Positions 16,866-26,566 of a DNA stretch of 31,558 bases are shown here, one piece after another. The notes below the pieces were generated by a model, which saw only the letters and a list, made by a program, of their open reading frames with translations, made no database searches and was not told where the DNA came from. The stretch is from assembly GCA_035640715.1 (NCBI GenBank), contig DASQVO010000467.1, positions 1 through 31,558 on the forward strand. The letters are read 5' to 3'. Both the position numbers and the translations under genes were made by a program. The stretch is from DASQVO01 sp035640715 (lineage in GTDB: Bacteria; Actinomycetota; Actinomycetes; Streptosporangiales; Streptosporangiaceae). Every line of letters starts with the position of its first letter. The first letter of the stretch is position 1.

Positions 16866-16954
16866 GGCGGCCAAGGCCGCCTGCCGCGCCCCGCCCAGGA
16901 CAGGCGCGGCGGCGCCGGATCGGCGCCGCCTCCGGGGGATCCCCGGAGGCGGCG
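16865..16954 (+). promoter_or_regulatory. Tiled, partly exclusive hairpins in the gap leader
   Basis: Four perfect stems cover 90 bases. AGGCGGCC pairs with GGCCGCCT (16865-16882). GCCGCGCC pairs with GGCGCGGC (16883-16910). GGCGGCGCCG pairs with CGGCGCCGCC around GAT (16908-16930). CGCCGCCTCCGGGG pairs with CCCCGGAGGCGGCG around GAT (16924-16954). The second and third share 3 nt and the third and fourth share 7 nt, so they compete. This is the logic of an attenuator, although there is no T-run. They could also form a whiA terminator. Confidence 0.55.
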
Positions 16955-16958
16955 TTCG

Positions 16959-16968
16959 ATATGGTCTA
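16959..16968 (+). repeat. Second copy of ATATGGTCTA
   Basis: The ten bases at 16849-16858, the left half of the DasR-like site, recur here 110 bp later, just after the hairpin tract. The right half (GACCAT) is missing, so this is at most a half-site. Confidence 0.4.
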
Positions 16969-17018
16969 TTCAAAACGGCCGGCGACGACGGAAGGTCCCG
17001 GAGCGGCCGATGCAGGTG

Positions 17019-17038
17019 GCTGCGGCAGCAACCGCAGC
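17019..17038 (+). promoter_or_regulatory. Hairpin in the gap leader
   Basis: GCTGCGG-cagcaa-CCGCAGC forms a perfect 7-bp stem, followed by GGGTCGTTTGAA. It lies 63 bp before the gap start. It may be a leader structure or a weak terminator. The role is unknown. Confidence 0.35.
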
Positions 17039-17101
17039 GGGTCGTTTGAATAACGCGAACATTTGGATAAGGACACGGCTATCAACGAGGAGGATGGTGC
17101 T

Positions 17102-18136
17102 GTGACCATCCGCGTGGGTATCAATGGATTCGGCCGCATCGGCCGGAACTTCTGGCGCGCCGTCAACGCCGAGGCCATCGGCCAGGCCGGCCGCATCCCG
17201 CCGGGCGACATTGAGATCGTCGCGGCCAACGACCTCACCGATCCCGCCACCCTGGCGCACCTGCTGAAGTACGACACGGTGCTCGGCACGCTGCCGCTGG
17301 AGGTGTCCGTGTCCGGTGAGACCATCCGGGCCGGCGGCCAGGCCATCAAGGTGCTGGCCGAGCGGGAGCCGGCCAAGCTTCCGTGGCGCGACCTGGGGGT
17401 CGACATCGTGATCGAGTCCACGGGCCGGTTCACCAAGGGCGCCGACGCGCGCAAGCACATAGAGGCGGGCGCGAAGAAGGTCATCATCTCCGCGCCGGCC
17501 AAGGAAGAGGACATCACGATCGTGATGGGCGTCAACGACGATGCCTATGATCCCGGCAGCCACCATGTCATCTCGAATGCCTCCTGCACCACCAACTGCG
17601 TCGCGCCGATGGCGAAGGTGCTGCTGGATAACTTCGGGATCGTCAAGGGCCTGATGACGACGGTCCACGCCTACACCAACGACCAGGTCATCCTGGACTT
17701 CCCGCACAAGGACCTGCGGAGGGCCCGGGCCGCGGCGCAGAACATCATCCCGACCACCACGGGTGCCGCGAAGGCGACGGCACTCGTGCTGCCCGAGTTG
17801 AAGGGCAAGCTGGACGGGATGGCGCTGCGGGTCCCCGTTCCGGACGGCTCCGTGACCGACCTAGTGGTCCAGCTTGGCCGCGAGGTGCCGAAGGAAGAGG
17901 TCAACGCCGCGTTCCGCGCGGCCGCCGAGGGCCAGCTCAAGGGTTACTTGTACTACACCGAGGACCCGATCGTCTCCTCCGACATCGTGGGCTCGCCCGC
18001 CTCCTGCACGTTTGACGCCTCACTGACCATGACCTTCGGCGACCAGGTGAAGGTGGTCGGCTGGTATGACAACGAGTGGGGCTACTCCAGCCGGCTCGCC
18101 GACCTCACCGGCCTCATCGCCTCCAGGCTGTCGTAG
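17102..18136 (+). CDS. gap: Glyceraldehyde-3-phosphate dehydrogenase, type I
   Basis: 344 aa from the GTG at 17102, chosen because GAGGAGG ends eight bases upstream and the protein then begins TIRVGINGFGRIGRNFWRA, the usual start; an upstream TTG at 17063 lacks a good site. It converts glyceraldehyde-3-phosphate to 1,3-bisphosphoglycerate with NAD. The NAD fold occupies about residues 1-150. The catalytic cysteine is Cys162 in SNASCTTNC, with the active-site histidine in TVHAYTNDQ. The phosphate-site RAAAQNIIPTTTGAAKA and the ending WYDNEWGYSSRL are standard. It is the first gene of a gap-pgk-tpiA operon and has an unusually structured 323-bp upstream region. Confidence 0.98.
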   Translation: MTIRVGINGFGRIGRNFWRAVNAEAIGQAGRIPPGDIEIVAANDLTDPATLAHLLKYDTVLGTLPLEVSVSGETIRAGGQAIKVLAEREPAKLPWRDLGVDIVIESTGRFTKGADARKHIEAGAKKVIISAPAKEEDITIVMGVNDDAYDPGSHHVISNASCTTNCVAPMAKVLLDNFGIVKGLMTTVHAYTNDQVILDFPHKDLRRARAAAQNIIPTTTGAAKATALVLPELKGKLDGMALRVPVPDGSVTDLVVQLGREVPKEEVNAAFRAAAEGQLKGYLYYTEDPIVSSDIVGSPASCTFDASLTMTFGDQVKVVGWYDNEWGYSSRLADLTGLIASRLS

Positions 18137-18165
18137 CAACAGACGGGTGCAGTGGCAATAAGAAT

Positions 18166-19395
18166 ATGAAGACCATCGACGACCTCAAGGTCACCGGGCG
18201 CCGCGTCCTGCTGCGGGCGGACCTGAACGTGCCGCTGGACGTCTCGGACCCGGCGGGTCCGCGGATCACCGACGACGGCCGGATCCGCGCCAGCCTGCCG
18301 ACGATCAGCAAGCTGTCCGACCGCGGGGCACGGGTGATCATCTGCGCGCACCTCGGCCGGCCCAAGGGCGCCGGCTACGCCGAGCGGGCTGCGGGCGGCC
18401 TCTCGCTGCGCCCGGTGGCACAGCGGCTCGGCGAACTGCTCGGGCGGCCGGTTGCCTTCGCGTCCGACGTGGTCGGCGAGGACGCGTCGCGGGTCGCGTC
18501 CGGACTCGGGGACTGCGACGTCGCGGTGCTGGAGAACGTCCGCTTCGAGCCCGCGGAGACCAGCAAGGACGACGCGGAGCGCGCCGCGTTCGCCGCCAAG
18601 CTGGCCGCCTTCGGCGAGCTCTACGTCGGTGACGGCTTCGGCGCCGTGCACCGCAAGCATGCCAGCGTCTACGACGTTCCCGCGCTGCTCCCGCATGCCG
18701 CCGGTGACCTGGTCCGCGCGGAGGTGGAGGTGCTCGGCAGGCTCACCTCCGCGACGGAACGCCCCTATGTGGTTGTCCTCGGCGGGGCGAAGCCGTCCGA
18801 CAAGCTCGCCGTCATCGCGAACCTGCTGGATCGCGCCGACCGGGTGCTTATCGGTGGCGGCATGGCGTATACGTTCCTGGCGGCGCAGGGCTATGAAGTC
18901 GGCCGTTCCCTGCTTGAAGCCGACCAGATCCCGCAGGTCAGGGAGATCATGGCCGAGGCCGAACGGCGCGGCGTAGAGCTCGTGCTGCCGACTGACCTGG
19001 TCGCCGCCACTCGCTTCGCGCCGGACGCCGAGCACGACGTTGTGACGGTGAAGGACTTTCCCGCCGACCGGGAAGGCCTGGACATCGGCCCGGCAACCCG
19101 GCAGCTCTTCGCGGAAAAATTGGCAGACGCGAAGACCGTGTTCTGGAATGGGCCGCTCGGCGTCTTCGAGTTCGCCGCTTTCGCGGCCGGTACCCGTGCC
19201 GTCGCCGAGGCGATCGCCCACGTCAGCGGGTTCACGGTGATCGGCGGCGGCGACTCGGCGGCGGCCCTCCGGTCGTTCGGCATGCCCGAGGACGCGTTCA
19301 GCCATATCTCCACGGGCGGGGGTGCGAGCCTCGAGTACCTGGAAGGACGCACGCTGCCGGGCCTGACGGCCCTGGAGGCCGGTGACCCGGCATGA
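18166..19395 (+). CDS. pgk: Phosphoglycerate kinase
   Basis: 409 aa from the ATG at 18166 (MKTIDDLKVTGRRVLLRADLNVPLD), 29 bp after gap; the frame extends upstream into gap but only this start gives the family N-terminus. No strong ribosome site is seen (AATAAGA), so it probably depends on coupling from gap. Substrate residues lie in RADLNVPLD and AHLGRPKG. The central part has VLENVRFEPAETSKDD and GDGFGAVHRKHASVYDVP. Nucleotide-binding parts are GGAKPSDKLAVI (proline where valine is more common), FWNGPLGVFE and IGGGDSAAA. It transfers phosphate between 1,3-bisphosphoglycerate and ADP. Confidence 0.98.
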   Translation: MKTIDDLKVTGRRVLLRADLNVPLDVSDPAGPRITDDGRIRASLPTISKLSDRGARVIICAHLGRPKGAGYAERAAGGLSLRPVAQRLGELLGRPVAFASDVVGEDASRVASGLGDCDVAVLENVRFEPAETSKDDAERAAFAAKLAAFGELYVGDGFGAVHRKHASVYDVPALLPHAAGDLVRAEVEVLGRLTSATERPYVVVLGGAKPSDKLAVIANLLDRADRVLIGGGMAYTFLAAQGYEVGRSLLEADQIPQVREIMAEAERRGVELVLPTDLVAATRFAPDAEHDVVTVKDFPADREGLDIGPATRQLFAEKLADAKTVFWNGPLGVFEFAAFAAGTRAVAEAIAHVSGFTVIGGGDSAAALRSFGMPEDAFSHISTGGGASLEYLEGRTLPGLTALEAGDPA

Positions 19396-19502
19396 GCGAG
19401 CCGCAGGGGCGCCGTACCGCCTGGACTGAGGAGCGAGGGATGAGCGACGAGGGAAGGCGGTGCGTCAAGGCGCCCCGGAGGCGAGCGGGGGATACAGCAT
19501 GA
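19392..19502 (+). CDS. Possible 36-aa bridge ORF between pgk and tpiA
   Basis: An open frame begins with an ATG overlapping the pgk stop (ATGA at 19392-19395) and ends with a TGA overlapping the tpiA start (ATGA at 19499-19502). It encodes 36 residues, starting MSEPQGRRTAWTEERG and ending PRRRAGDTA, rich in Arg and Glu with no known domain. A second in-frame ATG at 19440 follows a GAGGAGCGAGGG tract, so a 20-aa product is also possible. The layout repeats that of the rapZ-yvcK gap. It may be a translated spacer, a random frame, or neither. Confidence 0.25.
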   Translation: MSEPQGRRTAWTEERGMSDEGRRCVKAPRRRAGDTA

Positions 19503-20317
19503 GCGGCCGGAAGGAACGCAAGCGGGGGCTGCCGCTGATCGCCGGCAACTGGAAGATGCACGGGAATCACCTTGAGGCTATCGCGCTCGTCCAGAAGCTG
19601 GCGTTCACCTTGTCCGACAAGGACTTCGACGCCGTTGAAGTGGCGGTGCTGCCGCCGTTCACATCACTGCGCAGCGTGCAGACCCTCATTGAGGGGGACA
19701 GGCTCCGTATCGGCTACGGCGCCCAGGACGTGTCAGCTCACGATCAGGGCGCCTACACGGGCGAGGTGTCAGCGTCGATGCTCGCCAAACTCGGCTGCGA
19801 CTATGTCCTGGCCGGGCACTCGGAGCGCCGCCGGTATCACTGTGAGGACGACGCCCTCGTTAATGCCAAGGTAAAGGCCGCGCTGAGCCACGGCATCACG
19901 CCGATCCTCTGCGTCGGCGAGGACCTGGAGGTACGCAGGCAGGGGCGGCAGGTCGAGCATACGCTGGCGCAGGCCGACGGCTCGCTGGACGGCATTCCCG
20001 CCGAGCAGGTCGCCGGGCTGGTGATCGCCTACGAGCCCGTCTGGGCGATCGGGACGGGCGAGGTGGCGACGCCTGAGGACGCCCAGGAGGTATGCGCAGC
20101 GATAAAAGAGCGCATTTCTGTGGTTCACGGGCGCACGGCGGCCGATGGTCTGCGTATCCTGTATGGCGGGTCGGTGAAGCACGACAACATCGCGCCGATC
20201 ATGACGCAGCCGGATATTGACGGTGCTCTCGTCGGAGGAGCGAGCCTTGATGCCGGTGAGTTCGCTAGAATCTGCCGGTATCGCGAGGTGGCCGGGGCGG
20301 CTGACGCCGCCCGCTGA
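19499..20317 (+). CDS. tpiA: Triosephosphate isomerase
   Basis: 272 aa from the ATG at 19499, with GCGGGGG seven bases upstream; a GTG at 19460 would add 13 unlikely residues. It interconverts dihydroxyacetone phosphate and glyceraldehyde-3-phosphate. Catalytic residues are Lys19 (GNWKMHG; Asn17 nearby), His107 (LAGHSERR) and Glu179 (AYEPVWAIGTG). The flexible loop is IGTGEVATPEDAQ. The C-terminal phosphate-binding turn is YGGSVKHDNI, with GALVGGASLDAGEF after it. It closes the glycolytic operon. A perfect 11-bp direct repeat (GCGGCTGACGC at 20297 and 20324) straddles its stop codon. Confidence 0.98.
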   Translation: MSGRKERKRGLPLIAGNWKMHGNHLEAIALVQKLAFTLSDKDFDAVEVAVLPPFTSLRSVQTLIEGDRLRIGYGAQDVSAHDQGAYTGEVSASMLAKLGCDYVLAGHSERRRYHCEDDALVNAKVKAALSHGITPILCVGEDLEVRRQGRQVEHTLAQADGSLDGIPAEQVAGLVIAYEPVWAIGTGEVATPEDAQEVCAAIKERISVVHGRTAADGLRILYGGSVKHDNIAPIMTQPDIDGALVGGASLDAGEFARICRYREVAGAADAAR

Positions 20318-20432
20318 CCTGCGGCGGCTGACGCTGGCCTGCGGCCAGTTCCCGGTTGCCCGCAGTACTAGCCTGGGGGGTGACCCCCGGAACCCCCGGG
20401 TGCGGGATTTGCGCCCCGCGAACGGGAAGACC

Positions 20433-20467
20433 GTTCACGTGGCACCGTGAACCGGTATTTTGATTTT
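20433..20467 (+). terminator. Hairpin with T-rich tail between tpiA and secG
   Basis: GTTCACG-tggcac-CGTGAAC forms a perfect 7-bp stem, followed after CCGG by TATTTTGATTTT, the only classical T-rich tail in the window. It lies 115 bp after the tpiA stop codon and 33 bp before secG. TATTTT could instead be a -10 box with TTCACG 16 bp upstream, in which case the stem would be an operator. Termination of the glycolytic transcript, with partial read-through, is the simpler reading. Confidence 0.6.
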
Positions 20468-20499
20468 GGCCAGAAACAGGGAAGAAGGAACGAGCAGCG

Positions 20500-20730
20500 A
20501 TGGTCATCGGGGTCTCCATCATCCTGATCATCACAAGCCTGGTGATGGTGCTGCTGGTGCTTCTGCACAAGGGCAAGGGCGGCGGTCTGTCGGACATGTT
20601 CGGCGGCGGAGTCTCCTCGACGCTCGGTTCCTCGTCGGTGGTCGAGCGGAACCTGGACCGCATCACCATCTTCTTCGGCGTTCTCTGGTTCCTGTGCATC
20701 ATCGGGCTCGGCCTGCTGGTCAACCACTAA
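20500..20730 (+). CDS. secG: Preprotein translocase subunit SecG
   Basis: 76 aa, normal for actinobacteria. Helix 1 (VIGVSIILIITSLVMVLLVLL, residues 2-22) is followed by the conserved cytoplasmic loop HKGKGGGLSDMFGGGVSSTLGSSSVVERNLDRIT and helix 2 (about 53-73). It is a small, non-essential part of the SecYEG channel that aids export. A GAAGGAA site lies about nine bases before the ATG. The tpiA-secG-rbpA neighbourhood is common in this phylum. Confidence 0.97.
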   Translation: MVIGVSIILIITSLVMVLLVLLHKGKGGGLSDMFGGGVSSTLGSSSVVERNLDRITIFFGVLWFLCIIGLGLLVNH

Positions 20731-20793
20731 CTGCCTTCTTCGGCAGGCTTCCCGGCCGGACGCAACGCAAGTGCGCTATTCAAGAGGTGATCT

Positions 20794-21129
20794 GTGAGCA
20801 GTGGCAACGCCATCCGCGGCAGCAGGGTAGGCGCTGGCCCAATGGGCGAGGCGGAGCGCGGCGAGTCCGCGCCTCGTGTATGGGTCTCTTTCTGGTGCGC
20901 TAACAGGCATGAGACGCGTCCGAGCTTTGCGAGCGACGCGGCCGTCCCCGAAATCTGGGAGTGCCCGCGGTGCGGGTGCCCGGCGGGGCAGGATGAGCAG
21001 TGCCCTCCGGCGCCGCCGCGCGTCGAGCCGTACAAGACGCATCTGGCCTACGTGAAGGAGCGCCGCAGCGACTCGGATGGCGCCGCCATCCTCGCCGAGG
21101 CGCTCGAAAGGCTCCGCAAGGGCGCCTGA
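20794..21129 (+). CDS. rbpA: RNA polymerase-binding protein RbpA
   Basis: 111 aa from a GTG at 20794 with GAGGTGAT four bases upstream. RbpA is an actinobacteria-specific protein that binds the housekeeping sigma factor and stabilises open promoter complexes. The N-terminal tail begins SSGNAIRGSRVGAGPMGE, as usual. The core holds FWCANRHETRPSF and WECPRCGCPAG, whose cysteines and histidine form the zinc-binding fold. The basic linker and sigma-interaction helix follow (YKTHLAYVKERRSDSDGAAILAEALERLR). A bidirectional terminator lies directly after the stop codon. Confidence 0.97.
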   Translation: MSSGNAIRGSRVGAGPMGEAERGESAPRVWVSFWCANRHETRPSFASDAAVPEIWECPRCGCPAGQDEQCPPAPPRVEPYKTHLAYVKERRSDSDGAAILAEALERLRKGA

Positions 21130-21161
21130 GAGAAAGGGAAGCGCCCGCGCTCCCCTTTCTC
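21130..21161. terminator. Strong bidirectional terminator
   Basis: GAGAAAGGG-a-AGCGC pairs with GCGCT-c-CCCTTTCTC, 14 of 15 base pairs, right after the rbpA stop codon. The A-rich left arm and T-rich right arm suit termination from both sides. It separates rbpA from the convergent glutamate decarboxylase gene. Confidence 0.85.
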
Positions 21162-21207
21162 ATCCGGCCAGATGCCCGCCGCCGCGTTTGGTGCCCGGCG
21201 GTCGCCC

Positions 21208-22617
21208 CTAGTGCCTGAACGACTCGCGGTTATGGTGATCCTCCACGAGCGGGACGGGCGGCTGCGGGTGCGACTCCAGCACCTTCACCTGAGCCCGGAT
21301 GTCGCTCAGCAGCATCCCTGCCATGTCCATGCTGAGGCCGTTCCGCACGACAATCCGCAGCACGGCGGTGCTGGTCAGGTTCTCAGGGAATGTGTACGCC
21401 GGCACCAGCCAGCCGCGCTGCCGCAATCGTTCCGAAATATCGAAGACGGAGTACCCCGTGACGCCGTCACGCAGCTTGAATGCGAACACCGGCAGGTCGG
21501 TGCCGTCAGTGAGCAGCTCGAACGGGCCGATCTTGGCGATCTCCCCGGAGAGGTACGTGGCCACGTCCTGGCAGGTCTGCTGCACGTCACGATAGCCGCT
21601 GAAGCCGAGCCGCAGGAAATTGTAGTACTGCGCCACGACATGCGCGCCGGGACGGGAGAAGTTCAGCGCGAAGGTCGGCATTTCGCCGCCCAGGTAGTTG
21701 ACCCGGAATACAAGCTCCTCGGGCAGCGCCGACGGATCCCGCCACACCACCCAGCCCACGCCCGGGTACACCAGGCCGTATTTGTGCCCGGACGCGTTGA
21801 TCGACGCGACGCGCGGCACCCGGAAGTCCCACTCCAGGCGGGGATGGAGGAACGGCGCCACGAAGCCGCCGGAGGCGCCATCGACATGGATCGGGATGTC
21901 GTGCCCGTGGGTTTCCTGTAGCTGGTCGAGCGCCTCGCTGATCTCTTTCACCGGCTCATAGCTGCCGTCCATGGTGGAGCCCATGATGGCCACGACACCG
22001 ATCGTGTTCTCATCGCAGCGCTTCACCGCCTCCTCCGCTGTCAGGTGATACCGGCCTTCTGCCATCGGCACTATCCGCGGCTCCACCTCCCAGTACCGGC
22101 AGAACTTTTCCCAGCAGACCTGAACGTTGGCGCCCATCACCAAGTTGGGCCTGGACGCGTCGAGGCCGCCCGCTCGGCGGCGTTGCCGCCAGCGCCACAG
22201 CAACGCCATCCCACCGAGCATGCATGCCTCGCTCGAACCTGTGGTGGAGCACCCGCCGGCATCGGTGCCGGCCGGTGAGTGCCATAGATGGGCAAGGATG
22301 TTGACACAGCGCCGTTCAATCTCCGCGGTCTGCGGATACTCGTCCTTGTCGATCATGTTCTTGTCGAAGCACGCGGCCATCAACTGCTCTGCCTCGGGCT
22401 CCATCCAGGTGGTGACGAACGTCGCGAGATTCAGCCGGGCGTTGCCGTCGAGGATGAGCTCGTCCCGCACCACCTGCGCCGCGGTCCTGGGCAGCATCCC
22501 GTGCTCCGGGATGCGGTACCTCGGGACTTCATGGCTCTTCTCGCGTACGTAGACCGGATTGATGTCGAGTTCCACATCCTGGTCAGCAGCTTCAACTTGC
22601 CTGTGCAGCGGCACCAT
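21208..22617 (-). CDS. gad: Glutamate decarboxylase
   Basis: 469 aa, the usual length. It is a PLP enzyme that turns glutamate into GABA and CO2, consuming a proton. The N-terminal part has EVPRYRIPEHGMLPRTAAQVVRDEL-type sequence. GCSTTGSSEACMLGG contains the PLP phosphate-binding region. Asp246 in HVDGASGGFVAPF should pair with the ring nitrogen. Lys279 in NASGHKYGLVYPGVGW is the Schiff-base lysine. ATG 22617 follows GGGAG. No glutamate/GABA antiporter gene is next to it, so a linked acid-resistance system is not evident; GABA may instead feed the shunt to succinate. It is convergent with rbpA. Confidence 0.96.
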   Translation of the reverse strand: MVPLHRQVEAADQDVELDINPVYVREKSHEVPRYRIPEHGMLPRTAAQVVRDELILDGNARLNLATFVTTWMEPEAEQLMAACFDKNMIDKDEYPQTAEIERRCVNILAHLWHSPAGTDAGGCSTTGSSEACMLGGMALLWRWRQRRRAGGLDASRPNLVMGANVQVCWEKFCRYWEVEPRIVPMAEGRYHLTAEEAVKRCDENTIGVVAIMGSTMDGSYEPVKEISEALDQLQETHGHDIPIHVDGASGGFVAPFLHPRLEWDFRVPRVASINASGHKYGLVYPGVGWVVWRDPSALPEELVFRVNYLGGEMPTFALNFSRPGAHVVAQYYNFLRLGFSGYRDVQQTCQDVATYLSGEIAKIGPFELLTDGTDLPVFAFKLRDGVTGYSVFDISERLRQRGWLVPAYTFPENLTSTAVLRIVVRNGLSMDMAGMLLSDIRAQVKVLESHPQPPVPLVEDHHNRESFRH

Positions 22618-22695
22618 TGGCTCCCAGGGAAAATCGTGATCCCAGTTTCACCGGCCAGGCTATCGGGGGACAGCCATCCACCATCCGGTTGACCG

Positions 22696-22725
22696 GGGAA
22701 TCCACCGTGGCCGACCCGGATTCCC
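22696..22725. repeat. 8-bp inverted repeat GGGAATCC / GGATTCCC
   Basis: The arms are separated by 14 bp and lie between the glutamate decarboxylase gene and the chimeric relic. It may be an operator of the gad gene or a weak stem. The 156-bp gap holds no other gene that I can support. Confidence 0.3.
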
Positions 22726-22773
22726 AGCCGGACGGGCGATTCGCCGCCGGTGCCGCCGGGCAACGCTCGGGAC

Positions 22774-22985
22774 ATGGCAGTCATCGACGTGAAGGACCTC
22801 ACCAAGCGCTACGGGGGCCGCGTGGTGGTGGATGGGATCTCGTTCGCCGTCGAGCAGGGCGAGATCTTCGGCATCCTCGGCCCGAACGGCGCGGGGAAGA
22901 CCACGGTTGTGCGTGATGGCCTGCGCGGCATCCTCGAGGGCAGCCCGGAATTCGAGGTGGTGGCAGAGGCTGGCGGCATGGAACT
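22774..22985 (+). pseudogene. Chimeric relic: ABC transporter ATPase N-terminus joined to a NarL-type receiver fragment
   Basis: From the ATG at 22774 the frame gives the first 45 or so residues of an ABC ATPase of the multidrug/ABC-2 type (VIDVKDLTKRYGG, then GILGPNGAGKTT). Instead of the expected TVETIEGL-like continuation it reads VVRDGLRGILEGSPEFEVVAEAG, the start of a NarL/FixJ-family response-regulator receiver (after the usual DDHP). The phosphoacceptor aspartate, signature and Walker B are all absent. The frame then continues without recognisable homology to 23118, running opposite the DUF6247 gene. It is best explained by a deletion that fused two former genes. Both source families are recognised from memory, and no function is expected. 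Confidence 0.65.
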
Positions 22986-22997
22986 CAAGCCGAAAGG

Positions 22998-23309
22998 TCA
23001 TAGGGCCTGCTTGAGGCGGTCAGCCCATCCAGGGATCACGTCCTCTGCGGCAAGCCACTGTCCTGGCTGTGGGTTCCTCGCATCGGCCCGGTGCTCGAAG
23101 AAACCTGGCGAACTGTAGGCGACCGCCCGGACGCTCCACGACTGCAGGAGCTCTTGCAACTGCCGGCATCCGCTCACCTGGTGTGCGGCGTCAACAGCGG
23201 CTTGGTAATCAGCCAGGAAAGCCTCGCCGGCCTGCGCCGGGAGCATGGCAAGAATCCACTCGGGATCGCGGGGATCCTGGGCTTCATGGTGGACTGGCTC
23301 AGCAGCCAT
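22998..23309 (-). CDS. DUF6247-type hypothetical protein
   Basis: 103 aa from the ATG at 23309, chosen because GAGGAGG lies five bases upstream; an ATG at 23330 has no site. It begins MAAEPVHHEAQDPRDPEWIL, then LPAQAGEAFLADYQAAVDAAHQV, LQELLQSWSVRAVAYSSPGF. This resembles small actinobacterial proteins named DUF6247, which often accompany toxin-antitoxin-like or RelE-type genes. No toxin partner is seen here. A weak promoter (GGGACA, 17 bp, TATTAA at 23397-23392 on the minus strand) lies upstream. The function is unknown. Confidence 0.75.
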   Translation of the reverse strand: MAAEPVHHEAQDPRDPEWILAMLPAQAGEAFLADYQAAVDAAHQVSGCRQLQELLQSWSVRAVAYSSPGFFEHRADARNPQPGQWLAAEDVIPGWADRLKQAL

Positions 23310-23462
23310 GGTGACCTCCTCTTCGCCCATGCTACGGTGCCACGCCCAGCGCGGCAGGAAACCTGGTTGCGTCAGATCTCTTTAATACAGCGACGTGACG
23401 CGGCTGTCCCGCCTCACGGCAGCCGAGACCGCTGTCCGCGGCCACGCAGCGTGCCGCTACTG

Positions 23463-24257
23463 CTAGATGCTCACGTTTCTCGCGATGTACCTGCACAGCA
23501 GGAAACCGTCTGCTTCAAGCACGTGTGCCAGCTCCAGCGGCATGCCGGGCATGCGCCCCTCCGGGCCTGCAGATCCCGGCAGGGCCGCCGGTGCATCTCC
23601 CGGACCGAGGCCGGCGACGATCCTTTCCGTGCCGGGACCCGCCAGCAACGGGGACACGGTTAGGCAGAGTTCGTCGAGCAGCCTGGCGCTGGCGAGCTGG
23701 CCGAGCAGGTGCGGCCCGCCCTCGGTCAGCATCCGGCGATGGCCGCGGGCGGCCAGGACGGCGAGAGCGGCGCTGAAGTCGACACTTTCCGCGCCGGCGA
23801 CGATCACATCCGCATGCTTCTCCAGCTCGGCGCGCCGATCGTCCGGCGCCAGCCCGGTCGTGATGACGATCGTGCGCGCCTCTGGCGGCGCGGCGGTGAA
23901 CAGGTGTGCCTGCGGATCAAGGTCGAGGCGGCGGGAGATCACGGCGATCGGCGGCGTCGCCGGGCGCCCGGCCCGCAGCTCCGCTCGTATATTCTCCGGC
24001 CTGGCCGGGCGGTATTGCTCGGTGCGGGCTGTCTGCGCGCCCACGATGATCACGTCGGCGAGGCTGCGCAGAACGGTGAACACCTGCCGGTCAGCTTCAC
24101 CAGACAGCCCGCCTGACCGCCCGCGCAAGGTTGCCGCGCCGTCCGCGCTGGCTACCATGTTCGCCCGCAGCCAGGGCAGCCGGGGATAGGCGTAGAGCTC
24201 GGCCAGCTCACCGAGGCCGACATCGGTGCCGGCCGAGGCAGGTATCAGCTGCCGCAT
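23463..24257 (-). CDS. RibD C-terminal-domain (pyrimidine reductase-like) protein
   Basis: 264 aa, consisting of the RibD reductase domain alone, without the deaminase half. Visible features are RLPWLRANMVASADGAATLRGRSGGLSG, LADVIIVGAQTARTEQY, PIAVISRRLDLDP and the NADPH-site-like RMLTEGGPHLLGQLASARLLDELCLTVSPLL. Related proteins include Mycobacterium tuberculosis Rv2671, which can act as a dihydrofolate reductase. Whether this one serves riboflavin synthesis or another reduction is not known. It starts at an ATG 72 bp after glgX on the same strand. Confidence 0.88.
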   Translation of the reverse strand: MRQLIPASAGTDVGLGELAELYAYPRLPWLRANMVASADGAATLRGRSGGLSGEADRQVFTVLRSLADVIIVGAQTARTEQYRPARPENIRAELRAGRPATPPIAVISRRLDLDPQAHLFTAAPPEARTIVITTGLAPDDRRAELEKHADVIVAGAESVDFSAALAVLAARGHRRMLTEGGPHLLGQLASARLLDELCLTVSPLLAGPGTERIVAGLGPGDAPAALPGSAGPEGRMPGMPLELAHVLEADGFLLCRYIARNVSI

Positions 24258-24329
24258 GTCAGTCCCGGACGTGAGCGGGGCGGGAACGTGCGGCGCGAGG
24301 GCCGGCCGCCCCGCCCGGCTGCCGGACCG

Positions 24330-26510
<2,181 letters not shown>

Positions 26511-26566
26511 CCGTCTCCTTCGCGTCACTCCCCAGCGCTACCGTCCGCTGGGTCTACCGCGTAAGG

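Noticed and set aside
17063..17101. Upstream TTG start for gap
   Set aside because: It would add 13 acidic residues never seen in this enzyme and lacks a ribosome site; GTG 17102 has GAGGAGG at good distance.
22750..23118. Full 122-codon frame as an intact small ABC protein
   Set aside because: It stops resembling an ABC ATPase right after Walker A, has no signature or Walker B, and its end lies opposite the DUF6247 gene. Treated as a relic instead.
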